A stretch of 64,000 nt of DNA, from positions 1,054,001-1,118,000 of the forward strand of contig NC_014376.1 of the NCBI RefSeq assembly GCF_000144625.1, written 5' to 3'. The position numbers and the translations under genes were made by a program. This DNA comes from [Clostridium] saccharolyticum WM1 (GTDB taxonomy: Bacteria; Bacillota; Clostridia; Lachnospirales; Lachnospiraceae). Shown here one piece after another: positions 45,882-55,700 of this stretch; within the stretch, counting starts at the first letter, position 1; the number at the start of each line of letters is the position of its first letter. Below the pieces are notes generated by a model. That model had not been told where the DNA came from. It saw only the letters and a program-made list of their open reading frames with translations, and did no database searches.

Positions 45882-46022
45882 ATGTGAGAAGCACAAAGGA
45901 GTTCCTTGTGTGCGTGATTTTGGTATGGGGATGCCAAGTAGCAGAAACAGAATAATGTGACGGTTTCAGATCGTGACGGGGGATTGCCTTCTGTGGGGGA
46001 AGGGCAATCCTCTATTAATTTC
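45882..46022 (+). ncRNA. Candidate structured RNA (leader of yitT or independent RNA)
   Basis: Starting at the predicted transcript start, four hairpins follow each other: GCACA-AAGGA with TCCTT-G-TGTGC (45891-45913); a 7-bp stem capped by GGGG (45920-45937); GAAAC with GTTTC (45944-45948, 45963-45967); and a 13-bp stem 45978-45990 with 46001-46013. Only a weak T-rich tail follows. No open frame of useful length is present. It matches no riboswitch class I know. It lies 170 bases upstream of the yitT start and in the same direction. Confidence 0.5.
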
Positions 46023-46063
46023 AAAATATTGATACAAGGGATAGATTTACATATAATATCAAG

Positions 46064-46165
46064 AAATCCCTTTCAGGAACCCTTTGTGTTCAGAGAAAAC
46101 AGGCGGGAATAGGAAAATCCCTTCCAGAGTGCCTTTCTGCTCTGATAAAACAGGCGAAAATATGG
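46064..46165 (+). repeat. Two tandem 51-bp upstream repeat elements at yitT
   Basis: AAATCC at 46064 recurs at 46115 and AAAACAGGCG at 46096 recurs at 46147, both 51 bases apart, with similar sequence between. Each unit aligns with the MocR-gene element (CCTTT-TGC-C-GA....GGC-AAA). The second copy ends just before the AGGAGGAG ribosome binding site. Confidence 0.65.
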
Positions 46166-46185
46166 ATATGATGAGGAGGAGTTTT

Positions 46186-47058
46186 ATGTGGAAAAAACTG
46201 AGGAGAGATAAGAGGGTCAGAAATGTAATGACAACCCTGGCAGTTGTGTTCTCCGCACTTTTACAAACCTTTGTGATCCAGGCATTTATCAAACCGGCGG
46301 GGCTTCTGTCCGGAGGGTTTACAGGAATTGCAATTTTGGTGGACCGGGTAACTTCCTTATATGGATTTAATATTTCCACCTCCCTGGGTATGATTGCCTT
46401 AAACATTCCCGTTGCATGGGCCTGCAGCAGGAATATCAGCAAACGGTTTACCTTTTTTTCCTTAATGCAGGTATTTCTGGCCAGTGCATTTTTAAGGATA
46501 TTCAATTTTTCGCCTATATTCGAGGACAGACTTTTAAATGTTATTTACGGCGGAGTCCTTTATGGATTTGGAATTGTACTGGCACTTCGGGGCAACGCTT
46601 CCAGCGGGGGAACGGATTTTATCGCCCTGTATGTGTCCAACAAGACGGGCAATTCCATCTGGTCCCAGGTTTTCATAGGAAATGTACTGCTGCTTTCTAT
46701 TTTCGGAATGATCTTTGGATGGGATTATGCAGGATATTCCATTCTGTTTCAGTTTGTAGGGACGAAGGTCATCTCCACCTTTCATCACAGGTATGACAGA
46801 GTCACCCTTCAGATCACCACCGTCCAGGGACCAAAGCTTGCCAATAAATACGTTGAAGCCTTCCGGCACGGTATTTCCTGCGTAGATGCGGTGGGAGGCT
46901 ACAGCAAAAAGAAAATGTACCTGCTTCATACGGTGGTGTCTTCCTATGAGGTGGCGGATATTATCACCCTGTTTCATGAGGTGGATGAGCACGTAATCGT
47001 AAATGCATTTAAAACCCAGCAGTTTTTCGGGACTTTTTACAGGGCGCCTATGGAATAA
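46186..47058 (+). CDS. YitT family membrane protein (DUF161/DUF2179)
   Basis: 290 aa. Five to six TM segments in the first 200 residues (PAGLLSGGFTGIAIL and RGNASSGGTDFIALYVS are family marks), then a soluble DUF2179 domain (about residues 205-285, ITTVQGPKLANKYVEAFRHGISCVDAVGGYSK). Function is not established; some members are implicated in transport. AGGAGG at 46173-46178 fixes ATG 46186. The open frame upstream to 46084 is the repeat element, not coding. Confidence 0.85.
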   Translation: MWKKLRRDKRVRNVMTTLAVVFSALLQTFVIQAFIKPAGLLSGGFTGIAILVDRVTSLYGFNISTSLGMIALNIPVAWACSRNISKRFTFFSLMQVFLASAFLRIFNFSPIFEDRLLNVIYGGVLYGFGIVLALRGNASSGGTDFIALYVSNKTGNSIWSQVFIGNVLLLSIFGMIFGWDYAGYSILFQFVGTKVISTFHHRYDRVTLQITTVQGPKLANKYVEAFRHGISCVDAVGGYSKKKMYLLHTVVSSYEVADIITLFHEVDEHVIVNAFKTQQFFGTFYRAPME

Positions 47059-47078
47059 GCCTGTTTTTTAAAATAACA

Positions 47079-47123
47079 GCGGGACTTTACTGCGGAAAGA
47101 GGTAGCTGCAGTAAAAGTCCCGC
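47079..47123. terminator. Hairpin terminator between yitT and the MATE gene
   Basis: GCGGGACTTTACTGC (47079-47093) pairs with GCAGTAAAAGTCCCGC (47108-47123) with one bulge. On the minus strand a T-rich stretch follows, so it mainly ends the MATE transcript. Confidence 0.65.
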
Positions 47124-47133
47124 ATGATTAAAT

Positions 47134-48531
47134 TTATGATATTTTTTTCTTGATTCGTGCTGGAAACTGTTTTCTTCTCAGTTTACCGAACCAGTTAAAA
47201 TATACAATGAACAGCAGAGAAGTGGTAGCCCAGGTCAGGGGATAGCTGAATATTATGGTTTCCATGGTGGGACGTAAGGGAACTGCCACGCAGATCCAGA
47301 CCACACGGAGGGCACAGACGCCAAGGCTGGTAAGTATCATGGGAATCCAGCAATCTCCTGCTCCGCGAAGAGAACCGGAATAAATCTCTATGCAGACATA
47401 GGTAAAAAAGGTGGGAGCAAGGTAACGGAGTATTTGCGTCCCCTTTTGAATGACCGCCTCATCGGTGGTGAACAGCAGGTAAACATAATTCCCAAAGGTA
47501 TAGAGAAGAACGCTGAGCACAGCAGCGGAAGCAAAGCTCATGATCATGCAGACCCGGATCCCCTTGTAGATTCGGTCCTTTTTTCCGGCACCGTAGTTCT
47601 GCCCTACAAAGGTGGTGATGGAAATGCCGAAGGCACTGATGATCATCCAGAACACGCTGTCTATCTTTCCATAGGCTGTCCATGCGGCGATGGTGTCTGT
47701 TCCCAGTGCATTGACGCTGGACTGGATGATGATGTTGGATGATGAGTACATAACTGATTGCAGCCCTGCAGGAAATCCGATCCTTATGATGCGCTGCAGC
47801 ATGTCCCGGTCAATCCTGATGTCCTTAGGCACCAGATGGTAAGACTCCCTTGTCCGAATTAAAACCAGGATCACAAGAACTGCACTGACCATCTGGGAAA
47901 TGATGGTGGCGAGAGCCGCTCCCATGACGCCCATATGCCCGTAGACCACAAATAGAATATCCAGGACCACATTGGTAAAACAGCTTGCAATCAGGAAGTA
48001 CAGAGGCTTTTTGGAATCTCCGATAGCCCTTAGAATCCCTGCGCCCATATTGTAAACAAGATTCGGGATCACTCCCGCAAAATAGATCCTCATATACAGG
48101 ACCGCATATTGTAAGATATCATCAGGAGTTCCCATAGCCAGTAAGGCATAGGGAGCTGCCAGGATGCCGACTCCCATCAGGATGGCGCCGCATAGGATAG
48201 AAAAAGCCATTGCGGTATGGACCGCCCGGCTGACTTGTCCTTCCTGCCTGGCTCCGTAAAACTGGGAAATAATGACCCCGGCGCCGGAAGAAAGCCCTAT
48301 GAAGAAACCGATCAGTAAATTGATCAGGGGTCCCGTAGGGCCTCCCACGGCTGCCAGCGCTTCCTTTCCCACAAACCGGCCTACAATGACAGCATCGGCG
48401 GTATTATAAAGCTGCTGGAAAAAAGTCCCAAATAAAATGGGAAAGAAAAACAGAAGAAGCTGTTTCCAAATCACTCCCTCTGTAATCTGATTTTGCTTAA
48501 GTGTTTCTGTAGTAACCGCATTCTGGTTCAT
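47134..48531 (-). CDS. MATE family multidrug/cation efflux transporter
   Basis: 465 aa, 12 TM segments, two MatE repeats (QLLLFFFPILFGTFFQQLYNTADAVIVGRF opening pattern, split here for reading). It exports organic cations or drugs with Na+ or H+. The frame extends to 48597 through the upstream repeat; AGAGGAAACGG before ATG 48531 decides the start. Monocistronic. Confidence 0.9.
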   Translation of the reverse strand: MNQNAVTTETLKQNQITEGVIWKQLLLFFFPILFGTFFQQLYNTADAVIVGRFVGKEALAAVGGPTGPLINLLIGFFIGLSSGAGVIISQFYGARQEGQVSRAVHTAMAFSILCGAILMGVGILAAPYALLAMGTPDDILQYAVLYMRIYFAGVIPNLVYNMGAGILRAIGDSKKPLYFLIASCFTNVVLDILFVVYGHMGVMGAALATIISQMVSAVLVILVLIRTRESYHLVPKDIRIDRDMLQRIIRIGFPAGLQSVMYSSSNIIIQSSVNALGTDTIAAWTAYGKIDSVFWMIISAFGISITTFVGQNYGAGKKDRIYKGIRVCMIMSFASAAVLSVLLYTFGNYVYLLFTTDEAVIQKGTQILRYLAPTFFTYVCIEIYSGSLRGAGDCWIPMILTSLGVCALRVVWICVAVPLRPTMETIIFSYPLTWATTSLLFIVYFNWFGKLRRKQFPARIKKKIS

Positions 48532-48540
48532 ATCCGTTTC

Positions 48541-48592
48541 CTCTTTTCTGCCCATGCTTTCCGGGCATAGAGGGATACCCGTAGGGTGTTTC
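48541..48592 (-). repeat. Upstream two-hairpin repeat element, copy at the MATE gene
   Basis: Read toward the gene: GAAACACCCTACGGGTATCC, then CCTCTATGCCC and CATGGGCAGAAAAG. Hairpins are ACCC/GGGT and TGCCC/GGGCA. It ends at the ribosome binding site. It is the best match to the degenerate rhaB copy and shares its second hairpin with the MocR-gene copy. Confidence 0.7.
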
Positions 48593-48662
48593 CTCATTCA
48601 AGTAATTATGTAGTCTTTTCTTCCATTATACTGTCTCAAATGGAAAAATACAATCCCCGTCC

Positions 48663-49103
48663 TTATTCGGTTATCTGTGCCTTTGTTATGGCCTGGTCCA
48701 CAGCCTTTAGAAGCACGCCCGACGTATAGCGGGTTTCCGTTGAATAGGAGATATTCTTTGTAGACTGGTTTTTAATAATCTGCTGGGACAGGTTATCCAT
48801 TGCCGGCTGCATCAAAGGATACATGGTGGTAACGGCTTCGCTTAAGGGAACCAGGGTAACGGAAGTGATTTTTTTGGAGTCTACCGAAACCTCTACGTTG
48901 ATATCCTGGCTGTTCAGAGTGATGACGGAAGAATACACTCCAGGAACATAGCGCACAGGATCACCGGAAGTTGGGAGAATATCCTTCTTCGGACGGAACA
49001 TAACTAAAAACAAAGTAATGAGTAGGATTCCAAGACCGACGAAGATTGCGGTGTAGATGATTTCCTTCATTCGTAAAACAACTATTTTTGTTTTGGAGCT
49101 CAT
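48663..49103 (-). CDS. Membrane-anchored FMN_bind-like protein lacking the flavinylation motif
   Basis: 146 aa. One TM segment (about residues 14-36), then a domain with the FMN_bind layout: VPGVYSSVITL, VEVSVDSKKITSV, then IIKNQS and a C-terminal helix. Where flavinylated proteins have SGA(S/T)xT, this reads STETRYTS, so covalent FMN attachment is unlikely. GGAGGGC precedes ATG 49103; the frame upstream to 49223 is not supported. Divergent from addB. Confidence 0.65.
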   Translation of the reverse strand: MSSKTKIVVLRMKEIIYTAIFVGLGILLITLFLVMFRPKKDILPTSGDPVRYVPGVYSSVITLNSQDINVEVSVDSKKITSVTLVPLSEAVTTMYPLMQPAMDNLSQQIIKNQSTKNISYSTETRYTSGVLLKAVDQAITKAQITE

Positions 49104-49252
49104 AAAAAAAGCCCTCCGTACAGTTTTGTTATAATGTATGAACGGATTGAGGGGTTTCATGCCTAAGATTTCATTGTTGGCAGAGGAAATCTGTGTTAAG
49201 ATGATAGACAAACATGCAGGCAAAGAAAGCGAAAAAAGGAGATGATAAGGCT

Positions 49253-52200
49253 ATGTCCCTTCAACTGATATTAGGCGGCTCCGGCTCCGGCAAGACCTTC
49301 CGGCTTTATACGGATTTGATCCGCCAGTCCATAGAGCAGCCGGATACCCGGTATATTGCCATAGTACCGGAGCAATTTACCATGCAGACCCAGAAGGAGA
49401 TCGTTTCTCTCCATCCAAACCATGGGGTTATGAATATTGATATCGTAAGCTTTCAGCGATTTGCCTATCGGGTATTTGAGGAGCTTGCCATCTCAAATCC
49501 CCAGGTACTTGATGATATGGGAAAATCCATGGTACTGCGTAAAGTGGCATCCAATAAAAAAAAGGATCTGGTCCTTTATAAAGAACACTTATCCAAATCC
49601 GGTTTTATTTCTCAGTTAAAGTCCATGCTGTCGGAGCTATACCAGTACGGCATAACGCCGGAGATGCTAAACCAGGGAATACCGGATAACGTAAGTCCCA
49701 TGCTTCGGCAAAAATTATCTGATATATCTGTTATTTATCAGGGGTTTAAGGATTATATCAGGGATAAATATATTACCACGGAGGAGATTTTGGATGTGCT
49801 GTGCAGAGTCCTGCCCCGGTCGGAGCTGATTAAGAACAGCGTGATCACCCTTGACGGCTATACCGGCTTCACTCCTGTCCAGTACCGGATCCTTAAGCTG
49901 CTTCTTAACTACAGCAAACGGGTCATTGTCACTGTAACCATAGATCCTTCTGAGAACCTGAACAGAAAAACCGGAGTCCAGGAGCTGTTTCACATGAGCC
50001 GGCAGATGATTTGGAAATTAAATGAGCTGGCAAAAGAAACGGGAACAGGAAAGGAGAAGGATATTCTTTTAAAGAATCATCCGGCCGTCCGTTTCCTGGG
50101 AGCGGCGGTCACGGAAAGCCGGGAAGGGACTTATGGGGAAAATGCCCTGGACTTTCTGGAACAAAATTTATACCGCTACAAAGGAATCTCCTGCCAGGAC
50201 GCCCCAGGCTCCATACGCCTTATAAAGGCCATAAACCCCATGGATGAGGTTGCCTTTGTAATCCGTTCCATCGAAGAAGAGATCAGGTATCAGGGGCTTC
50301 GTTACCGGGATATGGCTGTCATTACCGGAGATATTGGAGGCTATTCCAATGAAATCATTCATCAGTTCCAGCTAAATGGGATACCTTATTTCCTGGATGA
50401 TAAAAAAAGCATATTAAAAAATTCCATGGTAGAGCTGATCCGGGCGGCCATGGAAATCATTCAGAAGGATTTTACATATGAATCTGTTTTTCGTTACTTA
50501 CGAACCGGTCTCATTACGGCTAAAGAGGATGAGGAGAAAGCCGACCGCCTGGAAAATTACGTGATTGCCATGGGCATTCGGGGGTTTAAAAAGTGGGATT
50601 CCCAGTGGGAAGGCTGGTACCGGGGAGGGAAGGAACTTAATCTGGAAGAGTTAAACAGATACCGGGAGGAGATCATGGCTCCTTTAAGGCGATTAAAAGC
50701 AGCCTTTGGGGAAACGGATTCCACCGTTGCCTCTATGACCCGGGCGGTGACAGCCCTTCTTATGGAGACAGGGATCCAGGAAAAGATGCTGGCTTACGAG
50801 GAAAAATTCAGGGCAATGGGCGAATTCACCCTTGCCATGGAATACAGTCAGGTTTACGGACTGGTCATGGATTTATTTGACCGTCTGGCAGGGCTTCTGG
50901 GGGAAGAGCATGTAAGCCGCAGGGAGTATGGGGAAATCCTGGATGCAGGATTTTCCGAGATCCAGGTGGGGCTGATTCCGGCTACCCTGGACCGGGTAGT
51001 GGTGGGAGATATTACCAGAACAAGACTGGATCACATTAAGGTGTTGTTTTTCGTGGGAGTCAATGATGGGATCGTGCCGGTGAAAAAGGAAAAAAGCAGC
51101 CTGTTTACGGACCGGGAGCGGGAATTTCTGGGTGATCACCAGATGGAGCTGGCTCCAACTGCCAGGGAAGAAGGGTTCCGGCAGAGGTTTTACCTATACC
51201 TTGCCTTAACAAAGCCTGAGAAAAGACTGGTCCTATCCTATGCGGCTATGAATGGCAGCGGGAAAAGCCTGCGCCCCTCCACTCTGATCGGAGAACTGAA
51301 AAAACTGTTTCCCGGCCTTTCAGAAGCTTCCCCATCCAGGCTTTCTGTCCCTCTGACTATGAGGGAGGCAAAGGACCGTCTGGCGGATGGGCTGCGGGAT
51401 TACGGGAAACGTGGGGAAGAACGAAGATTTCTGGAGCTATTAAGGGCCTTTCTCAAGTCTGGGGAGCACAGGGAGGAAGGAAAAAGATTGACTGAGGCCG
51501 CATTCCATGCCTATGAGGAGAAAGGAATCGGAAAATTAGCGGCAAAAGCCCTTTATGGCTCTGTCATTAGCGGAAGCGTCACAAGAATGGAGCAGTATGC
51601 CTCCTGCGCATATGCCCATTTTTTAAGCTATGGGCTGGAACTAATGGAGCGGCAGGAATATGAGCTGGCTGCCATGGATATTGGAAACCTGTTTCATGAT
51701 GCCATTGGCTTATGGTTTCAGCGCATGAAGGAGGAGGGAAGAGATTTTAAAACCCTCACAGAGGAAGAGAGGAAAAGCCTGGTCCATGAATGCGTAACCA
51801 AGGTAACGGAAGAATACGGCAATACTATTTTAAAAAGCTCCGCAAGAAATGCATATCTGGCAGGCAAGGTGGAACGGATCACAGACCGGACCGTGTGGGC
51901 ACTGTCTGAGCAGCTGAAGAAGGGGGATTTTGTTCCTGTGGGATTTGAAGTATCCTTTTCCGCTGCCGACCAGCTAAAGGCCATGAGAATCCCCTTATCA
52001 AAAGAGGAAGCCATTCATTTAAGAGGCAGGATTGACCGTTTGGATTTATGTGAGGATGAGGAGGCCGTTTATGTGAAGATCATCGACTACAAATCCGGAA
52101 GCACGTCCTTTGACTTATCATCCCTGTATTACGGCCTTCAGCTTCAGCTGGTGGTCTACATGGATGCGGCATTGGAGATGGAGGAACGGAGAGTAGAGGA

Positions 52201-52699
52201 CAAGCCGGTAGTTCCTGCCGGAATTTTCTATTATAACATAAACGATCCTGTCATTGATCGGGAGGGTGAGATGACCGATGAGGAGGTCAGCGGAAAAATA
52301 CAGAAGCAGCTTCGCATGAACGGACTGGTCAACAGCGATTTAAATGCCATCTCTCACCTGGATCATGAAATCGGGACGGAATCGGATGTGATTCCGGTGG
52401 CTATGAAAAACGGGATCATACAGGAAGCCAGGTCATCGGTTGCAGGAGGAAAGCGTTTTTCTTCATTGAGGCAGTATGTGCGGGAGAAATTAAAGTCAGA
52501 AGGAAGGGAAATCCTTGACGGTGTCATTGATGTTAACCCCTATAAACAGGGAAACAGGAGTGCCTGTGATTACTGCCCCTACCATGCGGTCTGCGGATTC
52601 GATTTAAAGACAGCCGGATATGGTTTCCGGAAATTTAAACCTTTAAAATCCGAGGAGATATGGCCGGTCATTGAAGGGGAAGAGGAGGAAGGAGAGTAA
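49253..52699 (+). CDS. addB: ATP-dependent helicase-exonuclease subunit AddB
   Basis: 1148 aa subunit of the AddAB (RexAB) double-strand break processing complex. N-terminal Walker A GGSGSGKT near residue 8. The C-terminal RecB-type PD-(D/E)xK nuclease (LRGRIDRLDL, VKIIDYKSG) has the Fe-S cluster cysteines: one in YASCAYAHF and three in CDYCPYHAVC. AAGGAG lies 11 bases before ATG 49253; the in-frame ATG at 49214 has no RBS. addA starts 1 base after the stop codon. Confidence 0.95.
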   Translation: MSLQLILGGSGSGKTFRLYTDLIRQSIEQPDTRYIAIVPEQFTMQTQKEIVSLHPNHGVMNIDIVSFQRFAYRVFEELAISNPQVLDDMGKSMVLRKVASNKKKDLVLYKEHLSKSGFISQLKSMLSELYQYGITPEMLNQGIPDNVSPMLRQKLSDISVIYQGFKDYIRDKYITTEEILDVLCRVLPRSELIKNSVITLDGYTGFTPVQYRILKLLLNYSKRVIVTVTIDPSENLNRKTGVQELFHMSRQMIWKLNELAKETGTGKEKDILLKNHPAVRFLGAAVTESREGTYGENALDFLEQNLYRYKGISCQDAPGSIRLIKAINPMDEVAFVIRSIEEEIRYQGLRYRDMAVITGDIGGYSNEIIHQFQLNGIPYFLDDKKSILKNSMVELIRAAMEIIQKDFTYESVFRYLRTGLITAKEDEEKADRLENYVIAMGIRGFKKWDSQWEGWYRGGKELNLEELNRYREEIMAPLRRLKAAFGETDSTVASMTRAVTALLMETGIQEKMLAYEEKFRAMGEFTLAMEYSQVYGLVMDLFDRLAGLLGEEHVSRREYGEILDAGFSEIQVGLIPATLDRVVVGDITRTRLDHIKVLFFVGVNDGIVPVKKEKSSLFTDREREFLGDHQMELAPTAREEGFRQRFYLYLALTKPEKRLVLSYAAMNGSGKSLRPSTLIGELKKLFPGLSEASPSRLSVPLTMREAKDRLADGLRDYGKRGEERRFLELLRAFLKSGEHREEGKRLTEAAFHAYEEKGIGKLAAKALYGSVISGSVTRMEQYASCAYAHFLSYGLELMERQEYELAAMDIGNLFHDAIGLWFQRMKEEGRDFKTLTEEERKSLVHECVTKVTEEYGNTILKSSARNAYLAGKVERITDRTVWALSEQLKKGDFVPVGFEVSFSAADQLKAMRIPLSKEEAIHLRGRIDRLDLCEDEEAVYVKIIDYKSGSTSFDLSSLYYGLQLQLVVYMDAALEMEERRVEDKPVVPAGIFYYNINDPVIDREGEMTDEEVSGKIQKQLRMNGLVNSDLNAISHLDHEIGTESDVIPVAMKNGIIQEARSSVAGGKRFSSLRQYVREKLKSEGREILDGVIDVNPYKQGNRSACDYCPYHAVCGFDLKTAGYGFRKFKPLKSEEIWPVIEGEEEEGE

Positions 52700-52700
52700 C

Positions 52701-55700
52701 ATGAGGATTTGCTGGACAGAGGAGCAAAAAGCTGTCATTGAAAGCAGAAACAGAAATCTCTTAGTGTCTGCGGCAGCAGGTAGCGGCAAGACAGCCGTTC
52801 TGGTGGAACGGATCATCCGCATGATCACGGAGGGAGAATCTCCTTTAAGAATCGATCAGCTCCTGGTCATGACATTTACCAAGGCGGCTGCCGATGAAAT
52901 GCGGGAGCGTGTACTGAAAGCCGTGGATGAAAAACTTGTGGAGAACCCGGACAGCGCCCATTTGCAGATGCAGGCGGCCATGATCCCCTATGCCCAGATC
53001 ACTACCATAGACAGTTTTTGCCTGGGTCTGATCAGGGACCATTACAATAAGCTGGACATTGATCCGGCTTTCCGGGTAGGGGATGAGGGAGAGCTTCTCC
53101 TTTTGCGGGCAGACGTAATGAAAGAGATGCTGGAAGAGCATTATGAAAAAGCCGACCCTTTATTTGAGAAGTTTGTGGAAACCTATGCCACGGGAAAGTC
53201 TGATAAGGGGATCGAGGATTATATTATGCAGGTTTATACCTTTTCCCAGAGCAATCCCTGGCCGGCTGAGTGGCTTGACCGGTGCCGGCAGGAACTGGAA
53301 ACCTGTGATATGGGGCATATTATGGATACCGGATGGATGAAATTCCTTATGAAGGATGTGAAAATGCAGCTTTGGGAATTAAAAATCCAGATGGAAAAGG
53401 CCATGGAGGTGTGTGAAGAGGAAAACGGACCGGAAGCTTATCTGCCCATGCTGGCTCATGACTTACAGATGCTGGATCGCCTGTATCTTGCGGAGAATTA
53501 CGAAGCCTTAAATGAACAGCTAAAAAACGTCAGCTTTGACCGCCTGGCCTCCATCAGGAGCAAGGAGATTGATGGGGAAAAAAAGGCATTTGTAACAGGA
53601 ATCCGGGACCGGGTGAAAAAGGCGGTGGGAAAACTTCTTGAATTCTATTGCTTTGAATCTCCAAAAGAGGTCCTTTCCGATATCAGAGGCTCCAGGGATG
53701 CGGTAACAACCCTTCTTTCCCTGGCTGGAGAATATGGGGATAAGTACCGGGACAAGAAGAGAGAGAAAAACCTGGTGGATTTTAATGATTTGGAACACTA
53801 TGCTTTGGAAATACTGTTGGATAAGGAAGAAGGAAAAACCGTAACCACTCAGGTGGCGGATGAGCTTAGCAGGCAGTATGAGGAGATCCTGGTGGATGAA
53901 TACCAGGACAGCAACGATGTGCAGGAAGCTCTGATCAACAGCATTTCCAGAGAACGGTTTGGTACTCCCAATGTGTTCATGGTAGGAGATGTGAAGCAGA
54001 GCATCTACCAGTTCCGCCTGGCCAGGCCTCAGCTGTTTTTGGAGAAATACGATTCTTATTCCGTGGATGAAGGGAAATACCAGAAAATAGAATTGCACCA
54101 GAATTTCAGAAGCAGAGATGAGGTCCTAAAGGGAATCAATGAGGTTTTCTACCAGATCATGACAAGGAATCTGGGAGATATACCGTATACCAAGGACGCA
54201 GCCCTTCATCCGGGAGCAGAGTTTCTCAAGGCCGATGGTCGTTTGGGAGAGAAGCCGGAGCTTTTGATGATTCATGGATCAGGGAATTTAATAAAGCAGC
54301 TTGATGATGACGGAGCCGAATGCACCAGCCGGGAAATGGAGGCAAAAACCATTGCCTGGAAGATCAAAGAGCTGACTGACCCGGTAAAAGGTCTTTTGGT
54401 CTGGGATAAGGGGCTGGAAGGAAAGGGCGGTTACCGGGTGGCAGAATATGGGGATATGGTGATCCTGCTCAGGTCTTTAAGCGGCTGGGCGGAAGACTTT
54501 GTAAGTGTTCTGATGAATGAAGGAATTCCAGCCTATGCAGAGCGGAAAACCGGGTATTTTACAGCCCCTGAAGTGGAAACCGTTCTGTCCATGCTGAATA
54601 TCATTGATAACCCCATGCAGGACATTCCTTTGGCGGCAGTGCTTAAGTCCCCCATGGGCAGGGTAACGGATGAGGAAATGGCCCATTTAATGGCTGTCTG
54701 GAAAAAGACGGCTAAAAAAGGCCAGGACAGGGGATTATATGGAGCATGGCAGCATTACAGGAAGGAATATGAAGGCGGGGGGGATCCGGAATACCCAGAG
54801 CTTTTTAAGAAGCTGGAAGATTTTAATTCCATGCTTTCCATTTATAGGGAAAAGTCATCTTATCTATCCATCCATGAGCTGCTTTTTGATCTTTACGAAG
54901 GGACCGGATATTATGATTATATATCCGCCATGCCGGCAGGAGAGGTGAGAAGAGCCAATCTTTCCATGCTGGTGGAAAAGGCTTCGGCTTATGAAAAGAC
55001 CAGCTATACCGGATTGTTTCATTTCATCCGATACATTGAGAACCTGAAAAAATACGATACGGATTTTGGGGAAGCTTCCCTGGCCGGGGAGGATAACACG
55101 GTCCGGGTCATGAGCATCCATAAGAGCAAGGGACTGGAATTCCCTGTGGTATTTCTGGCAGGTATGGGGAAAAAGTTCAACAAGCAGGACGCTTACGGAA
55201 AGATCCTTATTGACCCGGATCTGGGAATCGGAACCGATTATCTGGATTTGGAACGGCGGTTAAAAGCACCTACCTTAAAAAAACATGCCCTGCGGAGAAA
55301 AATGGAGCTGGGAGCCATGGGGGAAGAACTGCGGGTGCTTTACGTAGCCATGACTAGGGCAAAGGAAAAGCTGGTGATGACCGGACTTGACCGGTATCTG
55401 GACAAAAAGCTGGAACGGTTTGCCGAGATCATGAGAGTGGAAGGACAGATTCCCTTTACCATTCTCAGTTCCGCAGATTCTTATCTGGACTGGATGCTCA
55501 TGAGTCTTTCAGGAAAATATTCCCTCTCCCAGATCCTTTCGGAAGAAGGGGCGGATACCGGGAGCCTGATCGTAAAGGAATTGTCTGTACCTGATCTTGT
55601 AGGAGGAGAGATGGAACGGCAGGCGGAAAAGAAGCTGACAAAGGATGCACTCCTTTCCCTTGATACGGAAAGGAGTTATGACCAGGAGTTTGGGGCGGAA

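Noticed and set aside
45882..46022. Identification of the structured RNA as a known riboswitch (c-di-GMP, guanidine, fluoride, THF, glutamine)
   Set aside because: None of the conserved core strings of these classes is present, so it is reported only as a candidate RNA.
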